Assembly: GCA_950295325.1 (NCBI GenBank)
Contig: OX485804.1
Span: forward strand, 32,178,001 to 32,242,000
Direction of reading: 5' to 3'
DNA from: Polytrichum commune
Taxonomy: Eukaryota > Streptophyta > Polytrichopsida > Polytrichales > Polytrichaceae
DNA length: 64,000 nucleotides
Part shown: positions 62,473-64,000 of the stretch, in pieces
Layout: each line of letters begins with the position of its first letter
How positions within the stretch are numbered: the stretch's first letter is position 1
The notes under the pieces: model-generated
Database searches by the model: none
What the model was told of the DNA's origin: nothing
Seen by the model: the letters and a program-made list of their open reading frames with translations, nothing else
Program-made: the position numbers and the translations under genes

Positions 62473-64000
62473 CCAATTAATATACTATGCCCATGGTTAT
62501 GCTGCGCAATTAAATGTTTGCTTTCTCCAATTAGCGTGTCTCCTAGGATATTCAACATGTAGTTAGGATGAGATGATTAGCAAATACAAACAAATCGAGG
62601 CTGTAGCCATTTTCCTCATTACTTTCCGAGCTCACATGAATATCTTCACTATCAAAGTGAAGATTCTCTTCTTAAATGATCATGTAATTTCTCTCAATTA
62701 GATTATGCGGGCTTATAACAGACACTTGTCACCGTTAAATAGGATTGTAAATTGTCTCGTCCACTTAGCAATTGTGAGCCCTGTTAAGTGTCCAAATTGG
62801 GGTTGAGATAAAACACTCAGGACAGGTCAAAGTGGAGATACTTTCTCTTTAAGAGAGCACATAGCCCTCTCAATTGTGTGGAACCATTTAACCTTGAATA
62901 CCATCCCTAGTTTGAGCACATAGGCCCATCCCTTCATAAAACATGTCTTTTTGGTCCTTGTCCTTGACCCTTAAGCATCCGAGAGGCAGCATGCTACTTT
63001 CACAAAAACATGTATTTGAACTACATACTGCCATTTTTGGTTAATTGAGTCATACTGGACCCTATCTAAATTAACTTATTCTTGAAGTGCATGTCTAGAT
63101 CAGTTGAATACCTTGGTGTTATTGAAAATTGGAGTGGAGCCTTAGGCCCCCTTTTGGGTGAAACTGTCAAAGGATTTCCAAGTGGTCAGCAAAGCCAAAA
63201 TCACCGCTTTGTAAGAGTTTGTAAGAGTTTAAAATACACCGGAATCATAGGTTGCTTTTTCTTCAGATTCAAATTGGAAAGAAATTATCTCACTTTAACC
63301 GTCCTTCTGCCTAAGCCTGACTTGAGATGTCTGTGTGCCAGTGTGGCGTATTTTACATTTCAACGGCCATTATAATCCGGCTAGGGATTAGTGGTGAGAC
63401 GTAAACTCATCCATTGCGGAGTTGACAACGCACTGAATTATATTATAGCCTGAGGCGATTAATGTCACTCTGGAAATGGCATTGGAGATCTAAAATTGGT
63501 ATAGTATAGCAGAGTGTAGCTGGAATGAACAAGCCCTGAACCTTATAAGGGACTTGCTTTCGCTAGAGCCCCTTTATCCGCAAAAGATGAGTTTAAACAC
63601 ACGCCACAAATCCCAAGCCCAAATCCAAGGTTCACAAACTACCAATTTTTGGATGAAAGGCAACCCATGGAACATAGATACCCCTCCAACTTCCAATCAA
63701 AGGATAACTTTATTTTGTTAATATGAATGCTGCAACACAGAAACGACCAGAATATGTTGTTGCCCTTCGTGCACTGAGTGAAAGAATTGACACCCATATA
63801 TGATCTACATTCGTGTTCAGAATCTTGTAATCTCATAATTTACCAACACTGTCATTTGAAACAATTTATAACCAAAGACCATTTCTGCCATTTACCTCGC
63901 AAGGTGGGATTGATATCAATGTACCCAGTACATTGAAAGAGTAGCCAATATCAGCAGCTTCATTGCCTACTCTTTTAGTGCTCCTGTGACAAATTCGGAT
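62473..64000. other. 3' flank of TPR gene and end of window
   Basis: Inverted family B fragments occupy about 62545-62965. The rest has no recognisable ORF, and any next gene lies beyond the window. Confidence 0.5.
62545..62965 (-). repeat. repeat family B, inverted and rearranged copy
   Basis: On the minus strand the blocks 'ccaaaaagacatgttttatg', 'tttgctaatcatctcatcct' and 'catgttgaatatcctaggag' are found in family order but interrupted by a stretch with family D motifs (about 62700-62830). Confidence 0.5.

Overview
The window is nuclear DNA from a land plant. The evidence is plant-type gene content (a HYD1-type sterol isomerase, PASTICCINO1, a GIP1/MZT1 gamma-tubulin factor, a TRF-like Myb protein, and a TPR protein with a plastid-transit-like leader), GT-AG introns of tens of bases to about 1.5 kb, telo-box motifs upstream of genes, and many short inverted-repeat transposons. 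The species cannot be read directly. A non-flowering lineage such as a moss or fern is only a guess. No organellar, bacterial or CRISPR signal was seen.

Layout: 1-2790 is repeat-rich and has no recognisable gene. 2794-7657 is a degenerate DNA transposon with about 92-bp terminal inverted repeats, subterminal motif clusters at both ends, a 79-bp perfect inverted repeat near the right end, and a broken hAT-like transposase. 8671-11603 (+) is HYD1 (4 exons). 14381-18707 (+) is a gene for a small secretory-pathway protein with one C2H2 finger and a C-terminal membrane anchor. 20851-22867 (-) is ERDJ3B (2 exons) and 25583-30641 (+) is ERDJ3A (7 exons), two divergently oriented ER-lumen J-proteins. 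33229-33432 (-) is a GIP1/MZT1-like single-exon gene. 37900-46899 (-) is PAS1 (19 exons, all in phase, 613 aa). 50168-51466 (-) is an intronless TRF-like Myb gene. 53989-62472 (+) is an 11-exon TPR protein (671 aa). The window then ends in gene-free sequence.

Exon structures were assembled by hand from reading-frame continuity, GT/AG borders and recalled similarity to plant families, so each junction is a prediction. Five of the eight genes (HYD1, ERDJ3B, ERDJ3A, PAS1 and the finger/anchor protein) encode proteins expected in or at the endoplasmic reticulum. No operon-like mechanism is implied.

The most striking non-genic signal is a set of foldback element families, largely within introns. 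The main family (A) shares its ends with the 4.9-kb element at 2794-7657 and has five other copies: one in the finger-gene intron, one in an ERDJ3A intron and three in PAS1 introns. Two copies have almost the same length (349 bp). The best candidate for a new system is this element lineage: 3-bp AAT/ATT flanks, very long inverted repeats, and association with a hAT-like transposase that would normally give 8-bp duplications.
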